Program-made: the position numbers and the translations under genes | Shown here: positions 1 through 8,942 of the stretch, in pieces | How the letters are laid out: the number at the start of each line of letters is the position of its first letter | Numbering within the stretch: position 1 is the stretch's first letter | Source: UTCHB3 sp002050155 | GTDB lineage: Bacteria > Bacteroidota > Ignavibacteria > Ignavibacteriales > Ignavibacteriaceae | Length of the DNA stretch: 64,000 bases | Direction of reading: 5' to 3' | Assembly: GCA_030584105.1 (NCBI GenBank) | Contig: CP129491.1 | Location: forward strand, 1,984,001 to 2,048,000 | Notes under the pieces: model-generated | The model's input: the letters and a program-made list of their open reading frames with translations, nothing else | Database searches by the model: none | Told to the model about the DNA's origin: nothing

Positions 1-2355
1 AGCTGCCCTTGGAAGCTCGATCATCGTGCCGACTAAATAATCAACTTTCGTCTTTTTCTCAGCGAAAACTTCTTCAGCAACTCTTCTTACTATTTGTTCC
101 TGAAGTTTCAGTTCGTTCACATGCCCAACCAACGGAATCATTATTTCGGGTTTAACATCCGTGCCTTTCTTTTTAACTTCAACCGCAGCTTCAAAGATTG
201 CTCTCGCCTGCATTTCAGTTATTTCGGGGTACTCAACGCCAAGGCGGCAACCTCTGAAACCAAGCATCGGGTTCATCTCGTGCATGTTGGCAATCTGATC
301 TTTTACCTTTTTAACCGGCACGCCAAACTCATCGGCAAGTTCTTTTATTTCAGAGTCTTTCGTGGGAAGGAACTCGTGAAGTGGCGGGTCAAGGGTTCTT
401 ACGGTTACAGGATTACCCTTCATCGCCTTGAAAATACCGGCAAAATCTTTCTTCTGAAGCGGAAGAAGCTCTGCCAAAGCGGCTTTTCTTTCCTCTTTCG
501 TATCCGAAAGGATCATTTTTCTGACGGACTTAATTTTGTCTTCACCGAAGAACATGTGCTCGGTACGGCACAGCCCAATACCTTCGGCTCCGAATGCAAG
601 TGCGTTTTCCGCCTGATCCGGCTGGTCAGCGTTAGTTCTGATTCCCATTTTTCTGAACTCGTCAGACCAGGTCATCAAAGTGTTGTAAATTTGGAACATC
701 GGCGAGTTTTTAGGCTTGCGGGTTTTGTTAATCAACACTTCAATAACTTCCGACGGACGGGTTGAGATTTTTCCGAGAATAACTTCACCGGTGGTTCCGT
801 CGATCGAAATATAATCACCCTCTTTCACTAAGAACTCGGGTCTGCCGTCAACTTTCATTGTGCCGGCGTTGTAGTCAATCAAAAGTTTTCCGCAGCCGGC
901 AACGCACACTTTACCCATCTGACGGGCAACCAAAGCAGCGTGCGAGGTCATTCCACCGCGTGCGGTTAAGATACCTTCGGAAGCATTCATCCCTTTGATG
1001 TCTTCAGGTGAAGTTTCAATCCTAACGAGGATAACAGGATCACCTTTTTTAGCCATTTCTTCTGCATCATGCGCCGTGAAAGCAACTTTACCGGTTGCCG
1101 CACCGGGACCTGCATTAAGCCCTTTTGCCATCAATTTGCCCTCTGCAACCGCTTTTCTCTTCTCTTCAAGATCAAAGATTGGGCGCAGCAACTGGTTCAA
1201 CTGATTGGGTTCAACCCTCATTAAAGCAGTTTTCTTGTCAATTAAACCTTCATTGAACATTTCAACTGCATTTCTTACGGCTGCCAACCCGGTTCTTTTA
1301 CCAACGCGGCACTGCAGCATCCAAAGCCTGCCCTGCTGAATTGTGAACTCGACATCAAGCATATCTTTGTACTCTTTTTCGAGTTTGTGGCGGATTTTAT
1401 CCAACTGAGCGTAGAGTTTTGGCGCTTCTTCCGCAAGCTTGCTGATCGGGTGCGGGGTTCTTATACCTGCAACCACATCTTCGCCCTGTGCGTTGAAGAG
1501 ATACTCACCATAAAATACATTTTCGCCGGTGGCCGGGTCGCGTGTGAAAGCAACACCTGTACCCGAGTCATCACCCATATTACCGAATACCATCGCCTGA
1601 ACATTCACTGCCGTGCCCCACTCCTCGGGGATGTTGTTGAGTTTTCTGTAAACAATTGCTCTCTCGTTCATCCACGAGTTGAAGACTGCGCCTACAGCGC
1701 CCCAAAGCTGCTCTTCAGGGTCGTCGGGGAAGTCGTGCCCTGTATGTTTTTTTATAGCCTTTTTGAATTCAACAACCAATTCTTTCAGGTCCTCAGTTGT
1801 CAGGTCTGTGTCGTATTCCACGCCTTTGGCTTTCTTCTTGGCTTCAATTATCACTTCGAAGGGGTCGTGGTCTTTCTTGTCTTTTGGTTTCAGATCGAGC
1901 ACCACATCACCATACATCTGTACGAATCTTCTGTACGAATCGTAAACAAATCTTGGGTTACCGGTTGCTTCCACGAGCGCCTCGGCGGCTTTGTCGTTCA
2001 AACCAAGGTTCAAAACCGTATCCATCATGCCGGGCATCGAGGCTCTTGCACCTGAACGAACTGAAAGAAGAAGCGGGTCTTTCGGGTCACCAAACTTCTT
2101 ACCCATCACCGATTCCATCTGCTTAACGGCATCTTTAACTTGTTTTGCCAACTGTTTTGGGTATTGCTTTGTGTTCGCATAAAAATATGTACACACCTCG
2201 GTTGTTATTGTGAAACCCGCAGGAACCGGCAAACCCATGTTTACCATCTCTGCTAAGTTAGCACCTTTACCACCGAGCAGGTTTTTCATTTTTGCGTCTC
2301 CTTCGGCTTTTTTGCCACCGAAGAAATAGACATATTTCACATCTTTTTTTGCCAT
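1..2355 (-). CDS. ppdK: Pyruvate, phosphate dikinase, 3' end cut by window edge
   Basis: Interconverts pyruvate, ATP and Pi with phosphoenolpyruvate, AMP and PPi in the cytoplasm. The frame is open from an ATG at 2353-2355 to the window edge, giving 785 residues of a family usually about 870-900 long. The N-terminus reads MAKKDVKYVYFFGGKKAEG and then GGKGANLAEM, typical of the nucleotide-binding domain. The swivelling domain carries GGMTSHAALVARQMGK around 920-960, with the catalytic His and the regulatory Thr just before it. The last visible residues, GTMIELPRAA, belong to the C-terminal PEP/pyruvate barrel. It starts 21 bp after lpxK and is probably the distal gene of the same transcription unit. 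Identification is secure; only the C-terminal ~100 residues are unseen. Confidence 0.96.
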   Translation of the reverse strand, partial: MAKKDVKYVYFFGGKKAEGDAKMKNLLGGKGANLAEMVNMGLPVPAGFTITTEVCTYFYANTKQYPKQLAKQVKDAVKQMESVMGKKFGDPKDPLLLSVRSGARASMPGMMDTVLNLGLNDKAAEALVEATGNPRFVYDSYRRFVQMYGDVVLDLKPKDKKDHDPFEVIIEAKKKAKGVEYDTDLTTEDLKELVVEFKKAIKKHTGHDFPDDPEEQLWGAVGAVFNSWMNERAIVYRKLNNIPEEWGTAVNVQAMVFGNMGDDSGTGVAFTRDPATGENVFYGEYLFNAQGEDVVAGIRTPHPISKLAEEAPKLYAQLDKIRHKLEKEYKDMLDVEFTIQQGRLWMLQCRVGKRTGLAAVRNAVEMFNEGLIDKKTALMRVEPNQLNQLLRPIFDLEEKRKAVAEGKLMAKGLNAGPGAATGKVAFTAHDAEEMAKKGDPVILVRIETSPEDIKGMNASEGILTARGGMTSHAALVARQMGKVCVAGCGKLLIDYNAGTMKVDGRPEFLVKEGDYISIDGTTGEVILGKISTRPSEVIEVLINKTRKPKNSPMFQIYNTLMTWSDEFRKMGIRTNADQPDQAENALAFGAEGIGLCRTEHMFFGEDKIKSVRKMILSDTKEERKAALAELLPLQKKDFAGIFKAMKGNPVTVRTLDPPLHEFLPTKDSEIKELADEFGVPVKKVKDQIANMHEMNPMLGFRGCRLGVEYPEITEMQARAIFEAAVEVKKKGTDVKPEIMIPLVGHVNELKLQEQIVRRVAEEVFAEKKTKVDYLVGTMIELPRAA

Positions 2356-2376
2356 TATCTATTCTCCATTTTTGGA

Positions 2377-3441
2377 TTATATATTTTTCGCTTTTATCTT
2401 GTCCTGAATAAATTTTTCAAATTCTTCTTCTTCGTCAAGACGGAGGCGAATTTTTAAGAAATAAATATCAATATCGTCCAGCTCTCTTGAAAACCGGGTA
2501 AGTTTAACCGCATCTTTCTGCGTGGTAATCACGGAAAAGGCGTTGGTTGCATAAAACTCTTTTCTTATTTTTTCAACTTCTTTAACTGTGTAAGCTTTAT
2601 GATCAATAAAGATCATTCTGTTTCCGGTATCAATTTTCAGTTGCCCAAGTGCGCTAAAAAAAGAGTGTGGGTTTGCTATTCCACTTACGCATAAACTTTT
2701 CTGCCCCGTAAACTCTGCCGGTTCATAATGCTTTCCCCTTTTAACATCTACAAAATAAAGAGGTTCGTAGCGAGCGTTAAAAATCTTTTTCCCTTCGAAG
2801 TGGCGCATTAACCGGCCGGGTATCTCCTTTTTTTCGGTGAACTTACGGTTGATAATAATTGCGTCCGCTCTGTTCGATCTTGCAAACGGCTCCCTTAAGT
2901 TACCCGTAGGGAACAGAGTGCGCCGCAACGGGTTTTCATCCGCTAAGAAGCGCTGTGCAATTATCAGCAGGTTGATGTCCCTTCCGATCCACCTGTGCTG
3001 ATAAGCGTCGTCCAGAATTACTGAGTCAACCCCTGTTTCTTTAATCAGATTTTCAGCTGCTTCTGCTCTTTTTTCCCCAACTGCTGCGGGTATCCCACAC
3101 TCTTGCGCTGTCTGGTAAATTTCGTCCCCACTCTCCTCCGGAGTTCTTTTCACACCCGATTTGTCGGCAACTAAAAGGTACCCCTTTGTTGTTCTGCCGT
3201 ACCCCCTGCTCACAACCCCCGGCAGGAAACCCTCTCTTTTAAGAAGTTCGGCTAAGTAGATCACCAAAGGTGTTTTACCGGAACCGCCAACTGTTAAATT
3301 CCCCGCTGAAATTACCGGTTTATCAACTTTTTTTATCCTGAAAACACCTGAATCAAAAAGCAGATTTCTCACCCATGTAACCAGCGCATAAACCGGAACA
3401 AAAGGCAGCAACAATACTCTTAAAAGATCAAGTGATTTCAA
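2377..3441 (-). CDS. lpxK: Tetraacyldisaccharide 4'-kinase
   Basis: Phosphorylates the 4' position of the tetraacyldisaccharide 1-phosphate precursor to make lipid IVA, at the inner face of the cytoplasmic membrane. The protein has 354 residues, normal for LpxK. A hydrophobic N-terminal anchor (about residues 5-28) precedes the P-loop GNLTVGGSGKTP near residue 50, followed by SRGYGR and by DDAYQHR near residue 145, both hallmarks of the family. It is downstream of lpxB and an LPS-type acyltransferase, which fits lipid A assembly. The gap to the upstream acyltransferase is 70 bp. Confidence 0.95.
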   Translation of the reverse strand: MKSLDLLRVLLLPFVPVYALVTWVRNLLFDSGVFRIKKVDKPVISAGNLTVGGSGKTPLVIYLAELLKREGFLPGVVSRGYGRTTKGYLLVADKSGVKRTPEESGDEIYQTAQECGIPAAVGEKRAEAAENLIKETGVDSVILDDAYQHRWIGRDINLLIIAQRFLADENPLRRTLFPTGNLREPFARSNRADAIIINRKFTEKKEIPGRLMRHFEGKKIFNARYEPLYFVDVKRGKHYEPAEFTGQKSLCVSGIANPHSFFSALGQLKIDTGNRMIFIDHKAYTVKEVEKIRKEFYATNAFSVITTQKDAVKLTRFSRELDDIDIYFLKIRLRLDEEEEFEKFIQDKIKAKNI

Positions 3442-3511
3442 TCTTTATTTTTTTTCTTTCTTAATAAACTTTCTATCCCGCCAAAAAAAACTTTTCCCCC
3501 CGAAACAACAA

Positions 3512-4180
3512 CTATTTCCGGAAAAATGGCTTATCAGCCAGTGCCTGAACACGGTTAAATTCCTTTTGAATTTCCGGAAGCCGCCCGGAAAGCTCTTCCC
3601 TGCTTATTTCCTGGTTAAAATAAATAGGGTCCGAATAAGCAATTTTAATAAAACTGAACGGATGCGGTATCTCGAATCTGTCCCAACTTCTCAGTTTTGA
3701 TTTTCGTTTATAACTAATCCCCATCAAAATTAAGGGTACGCCGGTTTTATTCGCAACCACGGCAGCACCTGCTTTCATCTCCATCGGCGGTCCTTTGGGT
3801 CCGTCAGGCGTAATGCAGAGGTTTTTTCCGTCGTTAATTGCGGCAATCATTTCGTTTAATGCAGCACGCCCCCCTTTAGAACTTGAACCTCTGATCACCC
3901 TGTAGCCCCATTTTCTTAAAACCTCAGCCAGAATATCACCGTCTTTGCTTTGGCTTGTAAGCCCCGCACTTCCCGATTTTTTAAATCTGTACCAACCATA
4001 AAGCATTTTGCCGTGCCAGAAAGCGACAACAAACCGCTCACCCTTCTTTTCCAATTCTTCAATAGCAGCGCCGTTAACAACCTTTTTAATCAGCGAAGCG
4101 CATACAAAACTAATCAGCGGGTTAGCAATTGAAAACCCAAGCCGGCGCAAAAATGCTTTGTTCCCCTCACTAAGTTTCAC
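3512..4180 (-). CDS. Lysophospholipid acyltransferase family protein (DUF374-like)
   Basis: A 222-residue protein resembling the DUF374 branch of the LPLAT acyltransferases. It has the acyltransferase signature FWHGKML near residue 53 and TPDGPKGPP near residue 123, the latter typical of this group. In this position it could acylate lipid A or a phospholipid; the substrate cannot be read from sequence. Its start overlaps the end of lpxB by 11 bp and lpxK follows, so it is probably co-translated with lipid A genes. No signal peptide is seen; a hydrophobic stretch near residues 15-30 may associate it with the membrane. Confidence 0.85.
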   Translation of the reverse strand: MKLSEGNKAFLRRLGFSIANPLISFVCASLIKKVVNGAAIEELEKKGERFVVAFWHGKMLYGWYRFKKSGSAGLTSQSKDGDILAEVLRKWGYRVIRGSSSKGGRAALNEMIAAINDGKNLCITPDGPKGPPMEMKAGAAVVANKTGVPLILMGISYKRKSKLRSWDRFEIPHPFSFIKIAYSDPIYFNQEISREELSGRLPEIQKEFNRVQALADKPFFRK

Positions 4181-5549
4181 TCAGAATAATCTCCGCAGCT
4201 GTTGCAGAAGCTTTGTGTTCCCCCAAATTTTCTTTAATTCTTCTGAAGCCTGTTTTCTGTTTCTCCATCAATTCCGGAGTGCTCAACACTTCCCGCACCT
4301 TATTTGCAATTTTTTCACCGGTAACATCGTTTTGAATCAATTCCGGAGCAATGGTTTCGCCGGCAATTATATTCACCATCCCAAGATTCCCGATCTTTAT
4401 CAGCTTTTTACCAATCTGATAGGTTAACCCTGAAGTTTTATACACAATTACCATAGGCATCTCAAGAAGTGCAGCCTCCATCGTGGAAGTACCCGATTTA
4501 ACCACACCAAACGATGCGTATTTTTTAAGTTCAAACTGATCACCCTTAACAGCTGTGAACCCACCCGCAGGGTGAAGCTGCTGCAAAAGCCCCAAATCAA
4601 TTGTATCGGCACAACCGACAACAGTCTGAAACCCGAACTCTTTTTCCAAAATTTTTGCCGCATCAAGCGCCGGGTTAAGTATCATCTCAACCTCGTGCTT
4701 TCTGCTTCCGGGCAGAATAGCGAGTATCTTCTTCTCCGGCTCAATTCCCCATTTCTTTCGAAATTCTTCTTCCTGCAAAAAATTGTGCGCTTCTATTCTT
4801 TCAGCCAGCGGGTTACCGGTGAACCTTACATTAACTCCGCGCTCCCTGAAAAACTTCTCTTCAAACGGAAAAACCGAGAGCACTATATCGGTGCGCTCTT
4901 TCAGTTTTTTCACCCGATGTTGCCCCCATGCCCACACCTGCGGTGCGATGTAGTAAACAACTTTAATCCCAAGTTTTTTAAATTCAGCGGCTATTTTCAG
5001 GTTGAACCCGGGGTAATCAATCAACACAACTTTTTTAATTTTTCTTTTTACCGCTTCATTCAGAAGGGTTTTTTGAACCTTCAGAATGAACGGAAGGTGC
5101 TTAACCACTTCGGTGAACCCCAGAAACGCCATCTGCTCGATGCGGTAAATCAGTTCGAACCCTTCGGCAGCCATTTTATCGCCGCCAATTCCAAAAAGCT
5201 CAAGCTTTGGCTCTTTTTCCCTCAATGCACGCACGAGCGCTGCTCCGTGCATATCACCGCTTGCCTCCCCGGCAATAATTAATATCGAATTGGTGCCGGC
5301 GCCGGAATCTTTTCCTAAAACTGAACCCTCTGTTGAAGGCGAACCTTTATCTGAAAAGGAACTCTCCACTGAAAAAGAACCCTCTGCTGAAGTTGAACCC
5401 TCCGCTGAAAGAGAACGCTCAGCAGAAAAAGAACCCTCCGCTGAAAGAGAATCCCCCGTTGAAAAAGAACTCTCCACTGAAGATGCACTCCCGACAGCCA
5501 CTTCAAAAAAATTTTCCGCCGCCGTTACAGCGGAACTTTCGGCAGCCAT
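4170..5549 (-). CDS. lpxB: Lipid-A-disaccharide synthase with a Ser-rich repeat N-terminal extension
   Basis: Glycosyltransferase joining UDP-diacylglucosamine and lipid X to form the lipid A disaccharide. The canonical protein begins about residue 90 with ILIIAGEASGDMHGAALV; later parts include IDYPGFN, PQVWAWG and LAILPGSRKHEVE, all family hallmarks. The protein has 459 residues because about 85 residues precede the core, mostly nine copies of a Ser/Glu-rich hexapeptide. No ATG lies between the repeat and the core and the frame is unbroken, so the extension is probably translated from the ATG at 5549. The start overlaps the upstream methyltransferase gene by 25 bp. The function call is secure; the role of the extension is unknown. 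Confidence 0.93.
   Translation of the reverse strand: MAAESSAVTAAENFFEVAVGSASSVESSFSTGDSLSAEGSFSAERSLSAEGSTSAEGSFSVESSFSDKGSPSTEGSVLGKDSGAGTNSILIIAGEASGDMHGAALVRALREKEPKLELFGIGGDKMAAEGFELIYRIEQMAFLGFTEVVKHLPFILKVQKTLLNEAVKRKIKKVVLIDYPGFNLKIAAEFKKLGIKVVYYIAPQVWAWGQHRVKKLKERTDIVLSVFPFEEKFFRERGVNVRFTGNPLAERIEAHNFLQEEEFRKKWGIEPEKKILAILPGSRKHEVEMILNPALDAAKILEKEFGFQTVVGCADTIDLGLLQQLHPAGGFTAVKGDQFELKKYASFGVVKSGTSTMEAALLEMPMVIVYKTSGLTYQIGKKLIKIGNLGMVNIIAGETIAPELIQNDVTGEKIANKVREVLSTPELMEKQKTGFRRIKENLGEHKASATAAEIILSET
5323..5484. repeat. Nine tandem 18-bp units inside the lpxB 5' end
   Basis: Nine consecutive 18-bp units, on the plus strand of the type GAACCCTCCGCTGAAAGA, with a strict 18-bp period and internal divergence. 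On the minus strand they encode hexapeptides such as FSAERS, LSAEGS, TSAEGS and FSVESS in frame with lpxB. All three minus frames and one plus frame stay open through the array, as expected from its low complexity. Confidence 0.95.
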
Positions 5550-6151
5550 AAAGCTCTTGCAACTAACAAAATTATCACAATAACAATAGCCTGAAGCGAT
5601 CGCATCTCACTCCGTAAACCGGCTTTGTTGTTAAGTGGCGGCTGAACAACGGCTGAGTTACGATACGGCGTTAGCCTCGGAATGAACCGCGGAACACGAT
5701 CGCAATACTCCTGATATGCCTCGCCATACTGCCGTGATAAATACTTTTCTTCCTCTGAAACAATCATTATATACTGAAACACAAACCAAAGAAAAGCAAC
5801 AATATGCAACCAGGGAAACAAAGCCATAGACATTACACCGATACCGACATAAATAAATATGTTGCCAACATATAACGGGTTACGAACATAGGCAAAGGGC
5901 CCCGAAATAATCAAAAAAGCGCCACCAACTGTGCCGGTTGTTCGTGTTTCGCTGCCTGCCCACCTGACACCGCCAAACCGGAAAGCCTCGCCAACAAGCA
6001 CCAAAAGCAAACCAATTATAAAACTTTCTGCGGTCATCTCTGCGAAAACCAACATAAGGATAACAAACGGAATCGGGGTGTAACTTCTTAGAGAAAAAAT
6101 ACCAGCCGCAAATTTGTTTTCGGGTGCATTTGCCTTTTTTTTAACATCCAT
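5525..6151 (-). CDS. Isoprenylcysteine/phospholipid methyltransferase family membrane protein
   Basis: A 208-residue multi-pass protein of the ICMT/PEMT methyltransferase group. Four to five hydrophobic segments surround the signature GPFAYVRNPLYVGN near residue 105 and a C-terminal EEEKYLSRQYGEAYQEYC near residue 150, which together form the SAM-binding region of this family. The acceptor is unknown; bacterial members methylate lipids or small molecules. The C-terminal 25 bp overlap the lpxB start, and the HAD phosphatase gene is 9 bp upstream, so it sits within the operon. Confidence 0.8.
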   Translation of the reverse strand: MDVKKKANAPENKFAAGIFSLRSYTPIPFVILMLVFAEMTAESFIIGLLLVLVGEAFRFGGVRWAGSETRTTGTVGGAFLIISGPFAYVRNPLYVGNIFIYVGIGVMSMALFPWLHIVAFLWFVFQYIMIVSEEEKYLSRQYGEAYQEYCDRVPRFIPRLTPYRNSAVVQPPLNNKAGLRSEMRSLQAIVIVIILLVARALWLPKVPL

Positions 6152-6160
6152 CAGTTTGTT

Positions 6161-6970
6161 CTATCCTTGCATATAAAGTTTTTTTCGGTTCAGTTCTGCT
6201 CTGTGCCTTTTTTTCGGGCGTTTTTTATTCAGCAGTTCGTTCATCCTTGCCTGCACATCACCAAAATTTCTGAAAGGGTAATATGAAACCCTGTTTTTTT
6301 CGCAATATTTCAGCAGAGTATCTTTGGCGAAAATATAGTCGCAGTGAAGTGCCGGGCACACATCGGAGTTGCCGTTGCCGATGTACACTGAAAATTCATC
6401 ATCCCCGCTTAAGGCAACCACATGGTTCCTTTTGCAGTTAGCACACTTTGTGCAATGCTCGTCGCGATGGGGGAACTCCATCCGAACACCACCCCCTTTT
6501 TTGAAAATAAGCTCGTTTGCAAAATATGGGATTTGCAACCCTTCCCGGTTCAAGATGGCATCGATATAAAACGCAAATCCATCGCTTACTATATAGTGTT
6601 TAATACCCTTCGCCTTAAGAAAATCGATAAACGGGTGAAAACTTTTATCAATCTGAAACCCGGCTGCGAACTCTTTTATTGTCGCCTCATCGGTTATTTT
6701 AAGCGTTTTCAACAATTCTTCCCAAGTTTCAAAAGCGGTTAAACTGCCGTCTCTAAACCCGTGTATAATCTCGTTTGCTTTTTCAGTATCACCGAAGGTG
6801 GTAAAAATGTTTGCACCAACATCTTCCTTTGTTATCGTTCCGTCAAAATCGATAAAAACCTTAAAAACCCGCGGCACTTCACCTTTGTTAATTTCAAACA
6901 TTCTGCTAATTTCAAACATTCTCAGATGCGGTTTCCCCTTAAGTTGCGCCTGATAAGCCTTTCGGAGCAC
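6161..6970 (-). CDS. HAD-superfamily phosphatase, MtnX/phosphoserine phosphatase-like
   Basis: A HAD hydrolase of 269 residues. Motif I is VFIDFDGTITKEDVG near residue 38, motif II is YIVSDGF near residue 125, and the acidic motif IV is YIGNGNSDVCPA near residue 198. A CTKCANCKRNHV segment near residue 172 is typical of MtnX-like phosphatases (2-hydroxy-3-keto-5-methylthiopentenyl-1-phosphate phosphatase). Other methionine-salvage genes are absent here, so the substrate is open. The N-terminus before motif I holds an 18-bp duplication (MFEISR then MFEINK), so translation may start at either of the later Met codons. It is 28 bp downstream of the T9SS protein gene. Confidence 0.8.
   Translation of the reverse strand: MLRKAYQAQLKGKPHLRMFEISRMFEINKGEVPRVFKVFIDFDGTITKEDVGANIFTTFGDTEKANEIIHGFRDGSLTAFETWEELLKTLKITDEATIKEFAAGFQIDKSFHPFIDFLKAKGIKHYIVSDGFAFYIDAILNREGLQIPYFANELIFKKGGGVRMEFPHRDEHCTKCANCKRNHVVALSGDDEFSVYIGNGNSDVCPALHCDYIFAKDTLLKYCEKNRVSYYPFRNFGDVQARMNELLNKKRPKKRHRAELNRKKLYMQG
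6888..6923. repeat. Two-copy 18-bp tandem duplication in the HAD gene 5' end
   Basis: Two adjacent 18-bp units sharing TAATTTCAAACATTCT and differing at the first and last base. They duplicate six codons (MFEISR/MFEINK) just before HAD motif I. The unit length equals that of the lpxB repeat. Confidence 0.85.
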
Positions 6971-6998
6971 ATTTCACTACTGTTTAATTCAGACATAG

Positions 6999-8930
6999 TC
7001 AGATTACAGCCATTTTTTTCACTTCGATAAAATTGCCGTAAGTAAACCTGTAGAAATAAATCCCCGCTTTCAAACCTTCAGCCTTGAACACATAAGAATA
7101 AGTGCCTCCTTTGCTGATTTGAATCGTTTCCTTTTTAACTAACTTAAACCCTGAGTCAAAAAACTCGAATGTTACGGTTCCGGCACCGGAAACATTGTAA
7201 GAAATGGTGGTTTCGTTGGTGAAGGGGTTTGGAACATTCTGCCCGACATAGATTTTTTGAGTCGATTTCCGGGTAAAATTCCCCTGAACATACTTCATTG
7301 CCACCACTTTGTTGTCTTTCGAAATTTGTGTAACCCGGTATGTAACCGCTCCGTCACCATCCGGGGTGTCAAAAGTGTAATAAGCCCCTTTAGCACCGGG
7401 GTAAGCCACAACATTATCAATTTCAATCCACGAGGTATCTTTAACTTTCGGCTGCATTCTGTGCACAAAATAGCCTTTAACATTCCCCTCATTCGTGGCA
7501 GTCCAATTTATTTTAACCTCATCATCGTTGTAAGTAAGCCAGGCGTCAACAATCCCCTGCGGTGTCTGCCGGTTAGATGGTATCCTGACGGCGTAAATTC
7601 CGTTGGCAGACCTTGATTTTTCTTTATACACGATAATAGCGCCGTCTTTTCCGTCGAACATAAGTTGGAGGTAACTTTTATCCGGGTTACCGGAAGCGGA
7701 AACAGGAATGGCACTCTCTTCCCACTCAATTTTTCCGTTTCTGTCAATTTTTTGCAGATAAATTTCAGGTGCACCGGCTCTTTTATCCAACCAGGCAATT
7801 AAAACAGCGCCGTTGTTATCGCAGTCAATCACCTGTGAGAACTGTTTATCCTTAAAATTCCCAATAGATACACCGTTAAAAGCCCACTTTGCCACCCCCT
7901 TACGGTCAAATTTTTGCACTAAGATATCGTCGTTCCCCGCCGCTTCATTAATCCAGCTGACTACAATCGAAGAGTCGCTTCCCTCCACAGCCACCGGAGC
8001 CGAGTTAGTACCTTTGCCTGTAACCGCCTTTCTTCCCCCTTTGCTCCATCTTTCTGATCCTTTCGCTGAAATCAGTTGATGAAAAATCTCCTTAGTTTTG
8101 CCTGCCGCCTCCCAGATTAAATAATGATCACCATTTTTAAGCGTAATAACGCTTAATGATTTTACAATACCTTCTACTGTTGAGATAACTTTTGAAACTT
8201 CAGTTTTTCCGGTAGAATCAACGAAGGCAAAGTTAATCACGCTTTTCCCCCCTTGAAGGTCTATCCAGACAACGCCTGCACCCGAGTTCGGAGCCGGCAG
8301 AACATTCAGGCTCACTTTTTGGGTTCCGCCATCATCAAGCTGGATCGGTTTACTGAACCGCAGTGAACCCTCGGCATCAACCCGGTTTAACCTTACGGAA
8401 TAATTACCGGAGGATGATTTTTCTATCCACCCCACATTCGAACTTGAGGCAATATCAAGCGAGACTGCATACTCCGTAATCCCTCCGTCAGGTTTTGTAA
8501 CAGGAACCCCTGCAGGCTGTGCAGTCCACTTAAAATTTATACCCGAGTTAGCCTGCTGAACAAACAGCCACTTTGAGCCGTCATCCATACCTTCCAACCA
8601 ACAGAATGCCACTTTACCGTTAACTGCGGAAGAAACTTTTGGTGCTGACTGCGATTTGTAGTACCCCTCGACCTCTACCCCGTTTGTGGTTCTGGCACTT
8701 TCGCCTCGAGAGCTGAAATAATTAAGAAGCATCCGCGCCCTGCCACCGGGCATCACATCCTGCCAAAGTAGAAAAAAACCATCTTTACCATTTTTAAGAA
8801 GGTAAATCTCCTGCGGGTTGCTTGTTGATGTGGCTATTTGCTTCGGCTGTTTGGGGTCGGCACTCCATTGTGCATTAGCAACGGCAATAAACAGGAAGCA
8901 AAATATTATAAATTTATTTAAAAATCTCAT
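6999..8930 (-). CDS. Secreted protein with C-terminal T9SS sorting domain
   Basis: A 643-residue exported protein. Residues 1-20 are a signal peptide (FIIFCFLFIAVANAQ). The body is a run of beta-strand blocks with DGKDGAII-like and WLDKRAG-like elements that resemble irregular beta-propeller repeats. A fibronectin-like module lies near 480-550. The last ~80 residues form a T9SS type A sorting domain (VGQNVPNPFTNETTISYN, then GIYFYRFTYG and the terminal KKMAVI). It is therefore probably cell-surface or released. The ligand or activity is unknown. It is 12 bp downstream of smc, an odd operon partner for a surface protein. Confidence 0.85.
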   Translation of the reverse strand: MRFLNKFIIFCFLFIAVANAQWSADPKQPKQIATSTSNPQEIYLLKNGKDGFFLLWQDVMPGGRARMLLNYFSSRGESARTTNGVEVEGYYKSQSAPKVSSAVNGKVAFCWLEGMDDGSKWLFVQQANSGINFKWTAQPAGVPVTKPDGGITEYAVSLDIASSSNVGWIEKSSSGNYSVRLNRVDAEGSLRFSKPIQLDDGGTQKVSLNVLPAPNSGAGVVWIDLQGGKSVINFAFVDSTGKTEVSKVISTVEGIVKSLSVITLKNGDHYLIWEAAGKTKEIFHQLISAKGSERWSKGGRKAVTGKGTNSAPVAVEGSDSSIVVSWINEAAGNDDILVQKFDRKGVAKWAFNGVSIGNFKDKQFSQVIDCDNNGAVLIAWLDKRAGAPEIYLQKIDRNGKIEWEESAIPVSASGNPDKSYLQLMFDGKDGAIIVYKEKSRSANGIYAVRIPSNRQTPQGIVDAWLTYNDDEVKINWTATNEGNVKGYFVHRMQPKVKDTSWIEIDNVVAYPGAKGAYYTFDTPDGDGAVTYRVTQISKDNKVVAMKYVQGNFTRKSTQKIYVGQNVPNPFTNETTISYNVSGAGTVTFEFFDSGFKLVKKETIQISKGGTYSYVFKAEGLKAGIYFYRFTYGNFIEVKKMAVI

Positions 8931-8942
8931 CGGGTTATTCTC

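Noticed and set aside
5290..5583. Plus-strand ORF over the lpxB repeat
   Set aside because: Open only because of the low-complexity 18-bp array; the minus frame encodes a canonical LpxB.
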